Notes: generated by a model not told the origin, from the sequence alone. Positions 43,601 through 54,745 are shown, counted from the stretch's first letter. The stretch: 64,000 nucleotides of DNA from Diadema setosum (GCF_964275005.1 NC_092697.1:17758638-17822637); one strand, 5' to 3'. Numbers and translations: made by a program.

Positions 43601-46600
43601 TTTTCCTGTAGCTATTAATTGTATTCTTCAAGTTGTTATAATGAGAGTCCACTGTATCACATCAGAAATGCACTGTATTTTGGACGCCCATTGATGGTTT
43701 AATGTGGAGTTGTTCAAATACTGTATAACTGAATGATTCACCTACCCAGCACTGAGAAGAGATTTGTCCCAATTCTCCCTGTTTGTCTTCAGTCATAATG
43801 GACACATGCAAACAAACAAGTCAGAAGATTGGATTCACTTTATTATAGATCACAAGTCTTATTTAGTAGCCACATTAGAAATACTAATGTAAATGCTGTC
43901 ATTATGAATATGTAAGTGCTCACTGAACAGTTGATATACTGTATACCAATCCTTTGTACCCTTCAGCAATTGTCGGAAAAAATGATTGCAAACTCTGTGG
44001 TGTTAATACTATTGTAGCTGTGGCCGTAAATGCAGAAGTTGATGATAGTGAAATGAATGATGCCATGAACTTACAATGTATACTGTGTTGTTATTATGCT
44101 AGGCTTTGTGAAGACATCTTACATGTGGATACCTTTCATTTCAGACACACGAGGAGGCTGTGACAGAAATCATAGGGGCGGAGAAGTTACTTTCACACAG
44201 ACACCTTCCCATCAAGCTTTACCAGGTACTACAAAATGTGCACTTTTTTCTTTTTTTAACACACACACACACAAAAAAAAAATGTTAATAAGATCCAGTC
44301 ATACTACTAGGAATGAGAACACTGATTTGAAAAAGATGTTTAGAGAGTAACAACAAAGAGAAATGATGGAAAATGAAAATGGAAACAATTGTTTTATTGC
44401 TGTTAGCCTTGTAGCTTAAAGTCGCTGGGCGAGATAAGAATTGGGAGAGTGTGCATAACCTGCATACATTCCAGTGATCCTCCTTGATTTTATCTGATTC
44501 CCATTAGTGTTTCTAATTTTGCTCGCAATTCATAACGATCTCATTATTTCTCTGTGTTTTTGTTTTTCATTCTCTGTTTGAAGTGTACTTCTAAGACCCT
44601 GGCAAAAGAGCCCACTTCTTTGGACTGACTCAAACTGCTTTAATACGTTACGTAACATGTCCTGACCATTTATGGTAATCTCAGCCTTATCATTTAGGAC
44701 TGGTATTACACCTTTGTTTTGTTTTGCTTTATTATTGTGTTTATTTTATTCATTTATTATTGTGGGATTTTTTTTATTGTGCTGTATACAAGAAGTAAAG
44801 TGTATAAATATGTGTATGAGTGTGTGAGCTGTGGCTCTTCTGTTGAACATGAGGCCTGAGTATAGAAAGCAGAGTAAATGGCCTTTGAACAAAATTTTGT
44901 GAAGTATATTTTTTCTAGCTAAGTGTTCTTATCAGAATGTTCAGCAGCTACTCACATCTCCTTCTTCTTCCATATAGTACAGTCCACTGTAGGTGTATCC
45001 ACATACTAGTGTGTTGGCAGGCATGGTGCAGATCCCCAGGGCCATTAAAATGTCTTTAAAAAATATCTACAACTCTTTTTTTTTTTTCTTTTCTTTTCCT
45101 TTCTGTCAGATCACTAACAAATTTCGAGATGAGAGGAGGCCAAGGTTTGGTTTGCTGAGAGGCCGGGAGTTTCTCATGAAAGGTGAGATGAGAACAGCTG
45201 GTGACCTTACTTGATCATTGTATTCCACAAGACTTGATGTAAGCTGCAGTACCATGGCTTTTGTTATTATATTGCCCGGGGAGAATGCCATTGCAGACAA
45301 GCATTGCAGTGGCCCTTCAAGAATGTGAACAAATTGCTTGCCGCCTTTATGCTCACATGTTCACTGTTGAATTACAAAATGAATCATCAAATAGAATCCT
45401 GTTTTTACCAATTAGGAAGGATCATTTACAGTAGTTCTGAGATTGCCACTGTGCCATTGTCCCAAGTTCAGATGTTAATGTTGATTGCATTTATTGTTCC
45501 TTTATATTTCGTATATTCCACATGTTTAATTATATTTTAAAAATACTTCCACTTATTCCAGATATGTATACCTTTGATGCAAGTCTTGAAGCTGCAAGTC
45601 AGACATATTCCATCATGTGTCAGGCTTACAGGAATATATTCAAACAACTTGGATTGCAAGTCATACAAGGTAAAGAAGACATATGCTTGCGTATAAAAAC
45701 AGGCGCCTACGTGTACATTGCAGTTATTTTTAACTGAGTAAATTTGGGCAAACATTCTTTACCCACACTACAGTCACCTATAGCTTTATGAGCATTGTAT
45801 TCAATACTCCATGAAAATGAAGCCAGCTGAGTAAAGAGGATGCTCCGTTTTGATTGATTTTTTGTTAATGATTCATTGAGCTTTTGGTTTTGAAATATGT
45901 TAATGTAGGCTGTTAACAGCATGATGATATTGCAGTTGTATGATTGAAGACTTAAAAAACCCCAGAAAAATCACATCTTTATGTGCCAATGCAGTTAGTC
46001 TGTCTTTCCAAACTTTTTCAGATGCATTCAGTGATCCATCTCAATTTGGCCTATTGTAGTTGTGAAGTCTTAGCAACAAGTCCACTCAGGTGTTGAAATA
46101 TGCCTCGGTCTAGCAAGGAGGTCAGCTTGTCCCATAATAGGGATTAGGAGGATGTTGTATTTCTGTTCATTGACAATTATTTTCCAGATATCTGTGCTAA
46201 TTGGCAAAAAAAAAAAACGAAAACAAAAAAAGCATGCAAGCATGCATGCCTATCTGTGAACAAGGCACTTTGAAGGCGAGTCCCAAATACTCAGGCAAAT
46301 AGGAAATGTGTTTTAGAGCAAAATCAAAATCGTCGATGGTTTAACTCTTTATGTGCCACGTTCGCACGTCCGACTCAGTCGACGGCGTGCCAACTTCGCA
46401 AATTCTGCTCAACAAACAAAGCCGCCGAAACCGATCGATAAATCGCTAATCCCCCGGTACAATGAAAGCGTTTCTCGCGCCTTTGTTCCTCTCACTTACG
46501 GCTTGCAGTCTATGTGGTGGTTAACTATCAAGCGGTGTTCCTTACTAGATTTGCGTTTACATTCTAAGTTTCTGTCATGGTTTTATGTGCAAAATTTATG

Positions 46601-49600
46601 CCTTTACAGTAATGTAGCAACTGGTCATTTAAAAGAAATATTGAAAATAGATTTGTCATACAATGTATATCGAAGCAAAGTTTGGCATTCCTCTAAAACT
46701 TTGCTCATTATTATGTACAATTTAACAGAAATTTGAAGAAGTTATACAAATTGGAAGCACAGATTTCTTTCTCAAAGCATGACTACCTTTGTGTCTCAGA
46801 ATAACGTGGCACACAGGGGGTTTCCACCATGGCACTTAAAGAGTTAAAGGGGCATTCCAGACGATTTTCATAATTTCACATTATGTAGTACATAAATCAA
46901 CAGCTCCATGTATAATTATATTTGTCTGAAACAAATTACACCGAGCAAGGATGATGACATAAGAGACTCACATATTTCAGAAATGTAGCAGTGTAATTAT
47001 GTTACAATACCGCTTGCTTGCAAGTTCACCTGTGTATAATCTATGCATGCCTTCTTCTTTTAGCATTAACTTTCCAAGCTTTTTCAGATGTATTCAGTGT
47101 CTGTTCTGCTTCCTTGAGCCCCAACTCATGCATTCTTATGGTCACCCTGCCATGTCGTCATCCTTATTCATCGCAGTTTGTTATAAATTTTGAAAATATT
47201 CTTATTCTTCATCCCAATCATAAATTCTGAAACTCTGTCCTCAGTATGACAAACTAATTTATAGTTGTTCAAATGTAAAGATCTGAAAATCATCTGGAGG
47301 TCTCCTGTAAGGTGAACGAAATAAGTGACTGCCACAAAATCAAGTGCATAATCTGTCTGAAGGTGATTGACTAGCCCTCCTGCCTAATGTTCTATGCAGC
47401 TGTTGGTGCTACAGGGGCGATAGGGGGCTCATCCTCACACGAGTTCCACCTGCTGTCAGAGATGGGGGAGGATGTCGTCTATCACTGCACCAAGTGTGGC
47501 TATGCAGCCAACCAGGAAACAGTTGGTAAGAGGCCATCCCATGAGTTGCTCCACACATCAGGTTTTATACACCATTGCAGGCAAGGGCAGCGTTAGAGAC
47601 ATTGATTTACATTTAAACCTGTTGAAGACGAATCTCGAGTATTGACCGATTCGGGTTCGTTGAAGGCAGCAGACATTTTATGGCACTGGGCGCAGCCATG
47701 AGCTCAAATTGCGGTGTCTCAGCCGACCCCCCCTGCTCTCCCCCACCCCCCGGGCAACATGTTTATCGCGCACTTGTAACAAAGGTTCGCGCACAAAGCA
47801 AGCATTCGCGCACTCAGTACGAGACGCCCATTGGCTAAAGCAACCATGCATCAGTTTTTCATTCTGCGCGCGTGCTAATGTAGGGAGAGGGGTGGGGAGT
47901 GGGAAGGGGGGGGGTCGGCTGAGACACGCGTAATGGCGCTGCCCATGCCAAAAATACACAAAGCGCGTCACAGAATCGGTCAATACTCAGGCAGGTACAC
48001 TATCTGTGGGAATTGCATGTTATAGCATAATCAGCTCTCATCCTGGAGGGATTAGAGGTGCTGCAAGTACTTAGATGCATACCTGTCTGTATTACATGTA
48101 CTAAAGAACCTCATCAGCAGGTATGTGGACCTTGGACATTGGACTTTCTGATTCTGGACTGAAAAAAAAAAGTTCTTAAAAGTGTGTGTTTGAGTTGGTC
48201 TGTCTTATCTGTCTGTATATACATGTCTGTATGTCTGTCTGTCTGTCTGTGTCTAAGAAGCACACTGCAAAACTAGACCCCGTTTACAGTGCGAGGCCGG
48301 GCTCGGCCGCGGCCGAAACCGGTCTCAATTGCGCGGCCGAGCCTCGCAATTTTGTCCGTTTACACTGCTGGGCTCGGCCGCGCTTTCGATTCAAACCTTT
48401 CATTATTTGGTCGTAGTGGCGCTCTGCTTGTAAACTAACGCAATTTGGTATTGTCTGGTTTTCAGACCCTTTGCCAACTGAATTCCGTGGCGACGAAGTC
48501 GCCGTTCGGGCAAAGGCCTTTGCCGAAGGAAAAAATCCTTTGCAGGACAAAACCACCTTAAACTATACTAATTTTCGACGTTGAGGGGGTTAATATCCTG
48601 TACAGGGAAAGATACAGGCAGAGGGTTTGGAAGCCAGACTAAAACTGGCCGCGCAATTGGCCGCGCATTTGGCCCAGTTTGCGTTTACACCAAGAAAAGG
48701 CCGGGCTCGGCCGCGGCTCGGCCGCGGCCGAGACCACCTCCAGAGCGAGGCCAAATGCGAGGCCAATTTTGGCCTCGCATTTGGCCTTTTGCGCGTTTAC
48801 ACTGAAGCGGGGCTGGACTCGGCCGCGGCTCGGCCGCGGCCGAGCCTCGCACTGTAAACGGGGTCCTAGATTAATCCTGCCAACTCTGCCTTTCTTTCTG
48901 GTTGCCCCTTCCTCACAATTTAGTGGGTGTAAAGCTCACCAAATCAATACAAATAGTCTGTGCCAAAGATTTTGGCCATCACAACAACTTTGTTTTAGCA
49001 AATCTGCTGCAGCTACCCCTGCAAGTCTTTAGCCTATTGTGCTGTGCTAGATGCATGCAGTTGTCCGCCAGGCATTGAGAGCATCAGTCCATCTAGATGT
49101 ATGCAGGGTGATGACAATGTGCATCAAGGCTACTTATTATGTTAACATGCAGCCACAGTAGAATTGCATTGCCCCCACGAAGCTACTAGTAAAACGGATT
49201 CTAGAATATTCATCATGCTACCATGAAGGAAGAAAAGTTTACAACTAGACTACGTGCATTTCATAGCAAGCCTTGCTTTCTACAATGACTGGTTGTATTT
49301 TTTTTTTCCTTTTGGGCCTAATCTTGTTTTCTACAAAAGTAAAATTTTCAAGCGAATATTCAAATATGATGTTGGGTGATCAGGTAGTTGCTATTTGTTA
49401 AACCACCGGGGAGAATTTGTCCATACTGACATACGGTGATCCAGAATTTAGACTGGTTGAGAGTTGAGTGCACTATAGTGCTGCACATACATTGGTAACT
49501 CAGTTGAGATTGCATGTCTTGAATATTAAATGACGCAATGTTGTTTCTGTTTTCTCATTTTGTCCATGTATTCTGTTTGCCCTCTGTCAAATCCAACAGA

Positions 49601-52600
49601 TGGACAGCCCTCCTGTCCAAAGGACCTTCAGCCCTCGGAGTGCTGCTTGTCTCTAAAACATGGAATAGAGGTGGGCCACGCCTTTCTGCTTGGCACCAAG
49701 TACTCCAAGGTTTTCAAGGCAACCTTCGTTGATTCAGATGGCTATGCAAAGTAAGTTGAGGGTTATTATCAGTGGTAATCTGGCATTCAATAGCTCATTA
49801 TATATCCCCAAGCCTTTACTGTTATGATAGGCTATATATCGCAGTATGTCAGCCATCAGGCTCAGGCAATGTGTGACCATTTCAATTAAATTTCACAGAT
49901 ACAGAAGATCAGCGTCGAGGGAAGAGTTCCCATATTTCATAATAGTTGGTAATTAGGGTGTAATCATGGCTAAGGTGTATATTTTAGAAGGGGCCACCAA
50001 AGACCATTGACCCCCCCCCCCCCATCAACCCACAGTACCCCACACCCTACAAAGATTGTTAATGCAGGCCCTGACATGCATGTACAGTTGTGCAGACTAG
50101 CTATTAGTATTGTGCATGTTCATGTAGTGGTTGTGACTGGGTGCATGCATGGGCATCACTCTAGTTATGCTTCATCAATTACATCAAGTGATGTACGTAA
50201 CATTACAGAGCACCAACCTGACGATATACTGCACAAAATATTATTGATCTTTTATGGAGACAGAAGGACTTAAATATAAATTAGTTGTCAGTACAGTGAT
50301 GTTTATCAGGTGTCTTGTCATTGCAAAAATGAACTCCCTGTCCGGTGATGAATCCATTTACAAATGCAAATGTAAGTCATATTTGGAGAGTTGGATGGAT
50401 GGTAAAAAAAAAAATGTTGCTTTTGATAGCTGTGTTCTCATTGCTTCTCTGTAGGTTAACAGAGATGGGTTGCTATGGGCTGGGAGTGACCCGCATCCTG
50501 GCAGCAGCAATTGAGGTCCTCTCCTCAGAGAGTGAAATCAGGTGGCCACAAGTTATGGCCCCTTACCAAGTCTGTGTTGTTTCTGCCAGGTAGGACCATC
50601 ATCTCAATGTTCATAAATCACATATTGCTGTGGTGTGTTAGGCACTGTACATCCCTGTTCTGTGCTGTCATAAACCACATCACATTGTATTCAACCGTAT
50701 TGATTCTTGGAATAATAATAATTGTAACAACTGTGAGTCATGTCTACTAGTTTTGAGGTTAGGGAAAGACAACACTTATGTGTTTTTCTCTACTTTACTT
50801 GTAGAGCCAGTACAAGATGGTAAGATTTAAAAAGAATGGTTTCAAGATTGATATAAGGTTTTTGATGGCTTGATAAAAAGTTGATCACAGAAAGTTTGTA
50901 TCTTACTTGAGAATTAAAAAAAAATTGTGCAAAAGTAGTAGATCACAAGAAATGTCTTATTTAGATTCTGTACAAAAGGATAGCTAAGTTTGTGTTGTCT
51001 TTCTACCACTGTAGGAGATAATGAAAGGTTGCTATATTTTCTGAACTCAATGGCCTGAATTCACAAAGGGGGGTTTACATTTACACCATGGTTTAAATTC
51101 AGACCATGGACTCAAAATTTAAGTGTGGAATAGGCATACCTTTGCTGGATGACTTTTGCGTACGCCATCTGTCAAATGTATTTATGCAGGAAAAATTTGC
51201 ATAAACCATGGCTTAAATTCAACCCACCTTTGTGAATTCTGGCATTATGTATGGCACAATGTCATACTTTCTCCCAACTATTGAATGACTTCATATACCT
51301 CTGTTTATAATAACAGCCTTTTTATGTGTTGTTTAAAGGTTTGCATGGTGAAGTTAATTAGGAAGAAAGATTTGCGGTGACACCATGTGTGTCACCGCAA
51401 ATCTTTCTTCCTAACAACCTTTTTAGTTCATCTGAGCTGAATGACTCAAGTGAGCTACAGTGCACTCCCGTTATAACTGTGTTTATTATAACGGGAGTTA
51501 CAATGAAGTAAATATTCAGGCTGCAACATTTTTCACACTATGTTTTCATTGTTCATTTGTTCAGTTATAAGAAAATTTCTATGTAACAAAAGAAAACTGC
51601 CAGTCCCGAGGACTTTGCTATAAAGGGAGTCCACTGTAATGTGATTATTCCGGCATCCATCGTGCATTGTCTGTCATGTGTAAACTCTTCACATTTTCAT
51701 CCTTTGGAAGACTGCTGGCTAGACTTTAACCCTTTCTGTGCTTTACGTTGATTGGTTAATACACATTGTTGAGTGCTTTCTTTGCTGCCAGTTGTACAGA
51801 TATCTGGAAACTATTAAAAATGGATAGAGATTACCTATTCCCTTAATCCCTGTTATGTTGTGGCCTCCCTTTTGGACTGAGGTACATTGCTACGCCGTAA
51901 ATATTGGGCTTGCTACCTACAACTAAGTCAAGTTTGAATGGATTGCTGAATGCTGATGAAAAAGCTTGGCAAATTCAGCACGTGGGCTTATAAAGGGTTA
52001 ACGAAACTAGGCAGGAATTGTATATAAATGTGACCCTGCATCACAAAACAAACAGAAAGTCGCCAGACATGAAATTTTAGTTCAGAGCATATTCTGAAAG
52101 AGCAGACTTTAAGCTTTAAAATGATATATAACTCAAACCAAATGGACTCTTCTAACCTATCTAAATGTTGGAAAGAAGGCACACACTCAGGAAAAGTGTG
52201 AACTGAGAAAAGAGGCTCTGAAGTACAGTGTCTATTCAAGCGCTTAATCTTTACCAAGCCGTGCTGGCTGTGTGATGAATGGGACAAAAAAAAAAAAACA
52301 GGATGTAAACCACTGGAGTAACAACAATGGAGGGATTATCAAATTAAACTGAAACTGAGTATGCCTTATTAACACATTCTGTCCTTAATTAATGCCAACT
52401 TTCAAAGCTGTAGCATCATCCTTTCAAAGTTATAGGAGTTGAAAGTGAAGAGAGTGTACAAGGTATTTAAGAAATGAAAAGGGGACTCTAAAGACACACT
52501 TAATCGCACTATTCTGCCAAAAAATGTTGGAGATAAACTGCTGGAAAACGTAATTTCCTGCCCGTTTTATGATCTCAAATTTTAGCATAGTGTAGAAGAA

Positions 52601-54745
52601 GACTTGCTCTTTCAGATAGTATGAAAAAGTCAAGATCGGCTCGGTTGACCCATTTCACATATTTTCAGTCCTCACACAAAATCAGTGTGTGCGACTTTTT
52701 GTTCGTTTTATGATGCACGGTCACAAATGGGAGAGGGGACTCATAGCAGTCCATTTGATGGCAGTGCATCCAGATTCCCCTAGGGTGGGGTAAAAATGTC
52801 CAAATTAACTGATTTCCATAATTTCTCACAATTACGTCTTCTTGAAAATATGTGGTTAGATTTTGACTACATTTACAAGAATCACTGATGGGGGAGGGAA
52901 TCATCGTTTGTACAATTGGTGGTGGTGCCCCATAGGGGGGCACATACAGTAGGTTAGAGAGGAGATGAATATTCTGTTGGGGTTGATACTCCTTTTTAAT
53001 ATTTTTCCATTTGCAGGAGGGGGGTAAGGAGGATGCCGCTATTCCATTGGCTGAGGAGCTGTGTGCTAACATTAGTTCCCACATACCCCGCCTATCATCT
53101 GAACTGCTATTGGATGACAGGGGTCACATGACTATAGGCAGACGACTGAAGGACGCGCATCAGCTGGGATACCCCTTTATCGTGGTTGTTGGAAAAAAGG
53201 TTTGTACTTCAAGAAAGAATGGGTTGATGCTCTTCGCAATACATTGAATGCACAGACCAGTATTTAAACCACAAGCCTGAAAGCTTGTGCATGGGATTGT
53301 GCTTAGGATTGCTCCCCATGTGTCGATGTTCTATGTCCAAACAGCTGAGGGCTGAGTTTGCATTGCCATACATTTTGTGTCGATATGTGGGAAGTAGAAA
53401 TCACTGTAAAACACACTCTCCTGTTCCAAGTAATCTGTCTCAAGCATGCAAGGAATTTGAAACACATTCTATATTCCATCACAAGAATACCCTTTCCCTT
53501 GCTTTTTGGCTTATCTGGCCCCACCTTTGTACTTCCAAACAGTCTGAAAGACTTTACCAAGAACAGCATCTCTAAGCCTGTCAGCAAGTGCAAAGAATTG
53601 GTCATTTGAGTGAAAAAAAAAAGAAATAAATGAATGTGGCTTAGTGATGGAAGAGTTGCCAGATTCCTTAGGTTACCTAACTCTTCTTGTGCTTTGTGAG
53701 CAGTTGGGCACCACTTCAACTGGTATGACCAGAAACAGGGATTATAGAATGCTCCTAATCCTTCTTGCATCACAATGACCTTGATACTGGGACTGCTACA
53801 TTGTTAAATCTGAGTGGATAAGTGCAACTTATCTGATACATTGTAGTAATTTGTGTGTGTGTGTGTGTGTGGGGGGGGGGGGGGGTTGATGGGGGAAGCA
53901 GATTAAAACAATGCTGATAAAGAAGCTTGGTAGGATATGACTACAGAACTAGAACACACAAAGGGGAAATAAACCAGCCTGGCACACAATGGTTTCTTCC
54001 TCACACAAGGGTCTTAACCAGCCCCTTGCACACCAGGGATTAATTTCACTCGACCAAGAAGGGTATTTTGGGAGTATATCAAGGAAAAAGCAGTAGTTGT
54101 AGCAACCTCATGCAAAACTCATGAACATCTCCAAAATTCATTAAAGATAGCAATTTGAGGACAAGATGCAAGGTTATAAAATTTAGTGTACACGAACACT
54201 ATGCGTAGAGATTTGGTATGAAGACATTGACGAGTACCAAAATACTTTCTTGAAACATTGTGTTGTTCTAAAAGTATGTCTTTAAAAGGCAGGCCAGACT
54301 CTCGGGAACCAGGGCAAATATAACGAAATTCTCGTTAGAGCGAAGTAAAAATTCAGGCCCCCAAATTATCATCTATTTATCTTTATAATACTTTACTGTT
54401 TGGCTATTACAAAGTTTCTACATAGCAAAAGAAACCTGCTGGTTCCAATGATTCCATTTTAATGGGAGTCGCCTGTATTAGTAACTTGACATTATTTTAT
54501 ACTTCATGAGTATGCATTCTGTCACGATGTACTTTCTGTACTTTCAGATGTGATTTTGAATAACTTACTTTTGCCTTCATACATTTGATGTCAGCTTTTG
54601 TTGTTTCTTTTGTTTATTATTTTTCATTCCCCAGGCATTGGAAGCTGATCCCAGATATGAACTGATTGACCTTCAGTCAGGCCGCACAGAGTTCTTGTCA
54701 AAGTCAGATCTCATCCAGGAGATGGAGTCAATCCCCCTGTTATGA
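40494..54745 (+). CDS. PARS2: Mitochondrial prolyl-tRNA synthetase (proline--tRNA ligase)
   Basis: Join 40494-40616, 41193-41374, 42444-42513, 44145-44225, 45110-45182, 45562-45669, 47400-47525, 49600-49750, 50455-50589, 50807-50819 (inferred), 53017-53199, 54635-54745: 451 aa plus stop, against about 475 for human PARS2. It attaches proline to mitochondrial tRNA-Pro. The first 20 residues are rich in Arg, Ser and Thr with no acidic residue, as expected of a mitochondrial targeting peptide. Class II motif 1 region lies at 42-70 ([20 protein letters not shown]), the THEE loop at 126-129, motif 2 at 157-173 ([16 protein letters not shown]), and motif 3 at 310-320 ([11 protein letters not shown]). 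The anticodon-binding domain fills the last two exons ([20 protein letters not shown]). The key catalytic motifs are intact. All other junctions are GT-AG and in phase; only the join between 50589 and 53017 needs an extra small exon. Confidence 0.94.
41193..41374 (+). CDS. PARS2: PARS2 exon 2 (motif 1 region)
   Basis: Acceptor GTGTGAAG, donor GGAAG|GTTGGT. Encodes residues 42-101, including [20 protein letters not shown] and [10 protein letters not shown], a near-exact family match. Confidence 0.93.
41530..41986. mobile_element. TGTGACCCTGCATCAC element, partial, in PARS2 intron 2
   Basis: Aligns with 7940-8414 over its length (TTTCAACTCTAATAA, AAGATGATGCTACTG) and ends GTGATGCAGGGTCACA. The left end is missing. 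Confidence 0.75.
42444..42513 (+). CDS. PARS2: PARS2 exon 3
   Basis: Acceptor CAGACAG, donor GGACCT|GTAAGT. Encodes [20 protein letters not shown] and LGP. Using the AG four bases earlier would put a stop in frame, which fixes the acceptor. Confidence 0.92.
42854..43043. mobile_element. CAGTGCACTCCCGTTATAACG MITE in PARS2 intron 3
   Basis: A 190-bp copy between TA dinucleotides (42852-42853 and 43044-43045). CAGTGCACTCCCATTAAAAC to ACGAGAGTCCACTG. Confidence 0.82.
43024..43346. repeat. 323-bp direct duplication, copy 1
   Basis: Matches 43635-43957 base for base except about four substitutions. Begins inside the MITE's right end and continues into unique intron sequence. Confidence 0.9.
43635..43957. 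repeat. 323-bp direct duplication, copy 2
   Basis: Lies 611 bp after copy 1, in PARS2 intron 3. The intervening 288 bp are not duplicated and hold a C run at 43495-43508. Confidence 0.9.
44145..44225 (+). CDS. PARS2: PARS2 exon 4 (THEE loop)
   Basis: Acceptor ATTTCAG, donor TACCAG|GTACTA. Residues 126-152, beginning [16 protein letters not shown]. The Thr-His-Glu-Glu loop contacts the adenylate in prolyl-tRNA synthetases. Confidence 0.93.
44226..45109 (+). other. PARS2: PARS2 intron 4
   Basis: Short CA run at about 44261-44272. No repeat family recognised. Confidence 0.6.
45110..45182 (+). CDS. PARS2: PARS2 exon 5 (class II motif 2)
   Basis: Acceptor TTCTGTCAG after a strong pyrimidine tract, donor ATGAAAG|GTGAGA. 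Encodes [20 protein letters not shown] and FLMK, with the motif 2 arginine that binds ATP. Confidence 0.94.
45562..45669 (+). CDS. PARS2: PARS2 exon 6
   Basis: Acceptor ATTCCAG, donor ATACAAG|GTAAAG. Encodes [20 protein letters not shown] and on to QLGLQVIQ; the MYTFD block is highly conserved in this enzyme. Confidence 0.93.
46341..46847. mobile_element. TTAACTCTTTATGTGCCA inverted-repeat element
   Basis: Left TTAACTCTTTATGTGCCACG, right TGGCACTTAAAGAGTTAA. It directly abuts the next element. The 127-aa frame inside (46353-46736) has no family resemblance. Confidence 0.75.
46845..47310. mobile_element. AAAGGGGCATTCCAGACG element, copy 2
   Basis: Same ends and middle (CTTGCTTGCAAGTTCACCTG) as 9652-10127. 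In PARS2 intron 6, ending 89 bp before exon 7. Confidence 0.8.
47400..47525 (+). CDS. PARS2: PARS2 exon 7
   Basis: Acceptor CTATGCAG, donor GTTG|GTAAGA. Encodes [20 protein letters not shown] followed by a CxxC pair ([10 protein letters not shown]), as in the human enzyme. Confidence 0.92.
47641..47985. mobile_element. TTGACCGATTC inverted-repeat element, copy 1
   Basis: ATTGACCGATTCGGGTTCG to ACAGAATCGGTCAATA, with CAGCCGACCCCCC and GGGGGGTCGGCTGA as inner arms. Over 85 percent alike to 57278-57601 by eye. Confidence 0.82.
48276..48865. mobile_element. GC-rich terminal-inverted-repeat element, copy 2
   Basis: A 590-bp copy in PARS2 intron 7, same orientation as 266-846 and very similar throughout. 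CTA flanks it on both sides (48273-48275 and 48866-48868), a possible 3-bp target duplication. Confidence 0.85.
48866..49599 (+). other. PARS2: PARS2 intron 7, right part
   Basis: No repeat family copy seen. Confidence 0.6.
49600..49750 (+). CDS. PARS2: PARS2 exon 8
   Basis: Acceptor ATCCAACAG, donor GCAAA|GTAAGT. Encodes [20 protein letters not shown], the conserved segment before motif 3. Confidence 0.93.
50455..50589 (+). CDS. PARS2: PARS2 exon 9 (class II motif 3)
   Basis: Acceptor TCTCTGTAG, donor GCCAG|GTAGGA. Encodes [20 protein letters not shown] and [16 protein letters not shown]. It ends with two bases of a codon, whereas the next clear exon starts at a codon boundary. Confidence 0.93.
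50807..50819 (+). CDS. PARS2: Inferred PARS2 13-nt microexon
   Basis: Exon 9 ends in phase 2 and the exon at 53017 begins in phase 0, so one base (modulo 3) is missing between them. At 50781-50825 a strong pyrimidine tract runs into TTGTAGAG, followed by CCAGTACAAGATG and GTAAGA. Taking the AG at 50805-50806 gives a 13-nt exon that restores the frame and adds QYKM after a serine. Using the AG two bases earlier gives 15 nt and does not restore it. Confidence 0.45.
51360..51413. repeat. Near-perfect hairpin in PARS2 intron
   Basis: AGGAAGAAAGATTTGCGGTG pairs with CACCGCAAATCTTTCTTCCT around a short ACACCATGTGTGT centre. Confidence 0.9.
51423..51690. mobile_element. CTCACCTGAG element remnant with inserted MITE
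   Basis: TAGTTCATCTGAGCTGAATG begins a diverged copy. It is cut at 51458-51636 by the CAGTGCACTCCCG MITE (TA on both sides) and resumes with TGTGATTATTCCGGCATCC and TGTAAACTCTTCACATTTTC. Confidence 0.7.
52029..52725. mobile_element. TGTGACCCTGCATCAC element, full copy
   Basis: A 697-bp element with ~37-bp inverted ends: TGTGACCCTGCATCACAAAA and TTTTATGATGCACGGTCACA, each followed inward by a GTCGC-containing stretch. This is the only copy here with both ends. It lies in the PARS2 intron before the anticodon-binding exon. Confidence 0.82.
53017..53199 (+). CDS. PARS2: PARS2 anticodon-binding exon
   Basis: Acceptor CATTTGCAG, donor AAAAAG|GTTTGT. Encodes 61 residues including [20 protein letters not shown] and [12 protein letters not shown], the HGTP anticodon-binding fold. 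Confidence 0.94.
53200..54312 (+). other. PARS2: Last PARS2 intron, unique part
   Basis: GT repeat and G run at 53855-53886. The minus frame 53303-53773 and the plus frames here show no family resemblance. Confidence 0.6.
54313..54475. mobile_element. CAGTGCACTCCCGTTATAACG MITE, diverged
   Basis: Recognisable through TATAACGAAATTCTCG, GCGAAGTAAAAATTCAGGCC and GGGAGTCGCCTGTA. Its ends are worn. Confidence 0.6.
54635..54745 (+). CDS. PARS2: PARS2 terminal exon
   Basis: Acceptor TTCCCCAG. Encodes [20 protein letters not shown] and the C-terminus, with TGA at 54743-54745. It matches the EDPAHFEVW...GEVAFL end of human PARS2 in position and pattern. Confidence 0.92.
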   Translation, partial: ALEADPRYELIDLQSGRTEFLSKSDLIQEMESIPLL

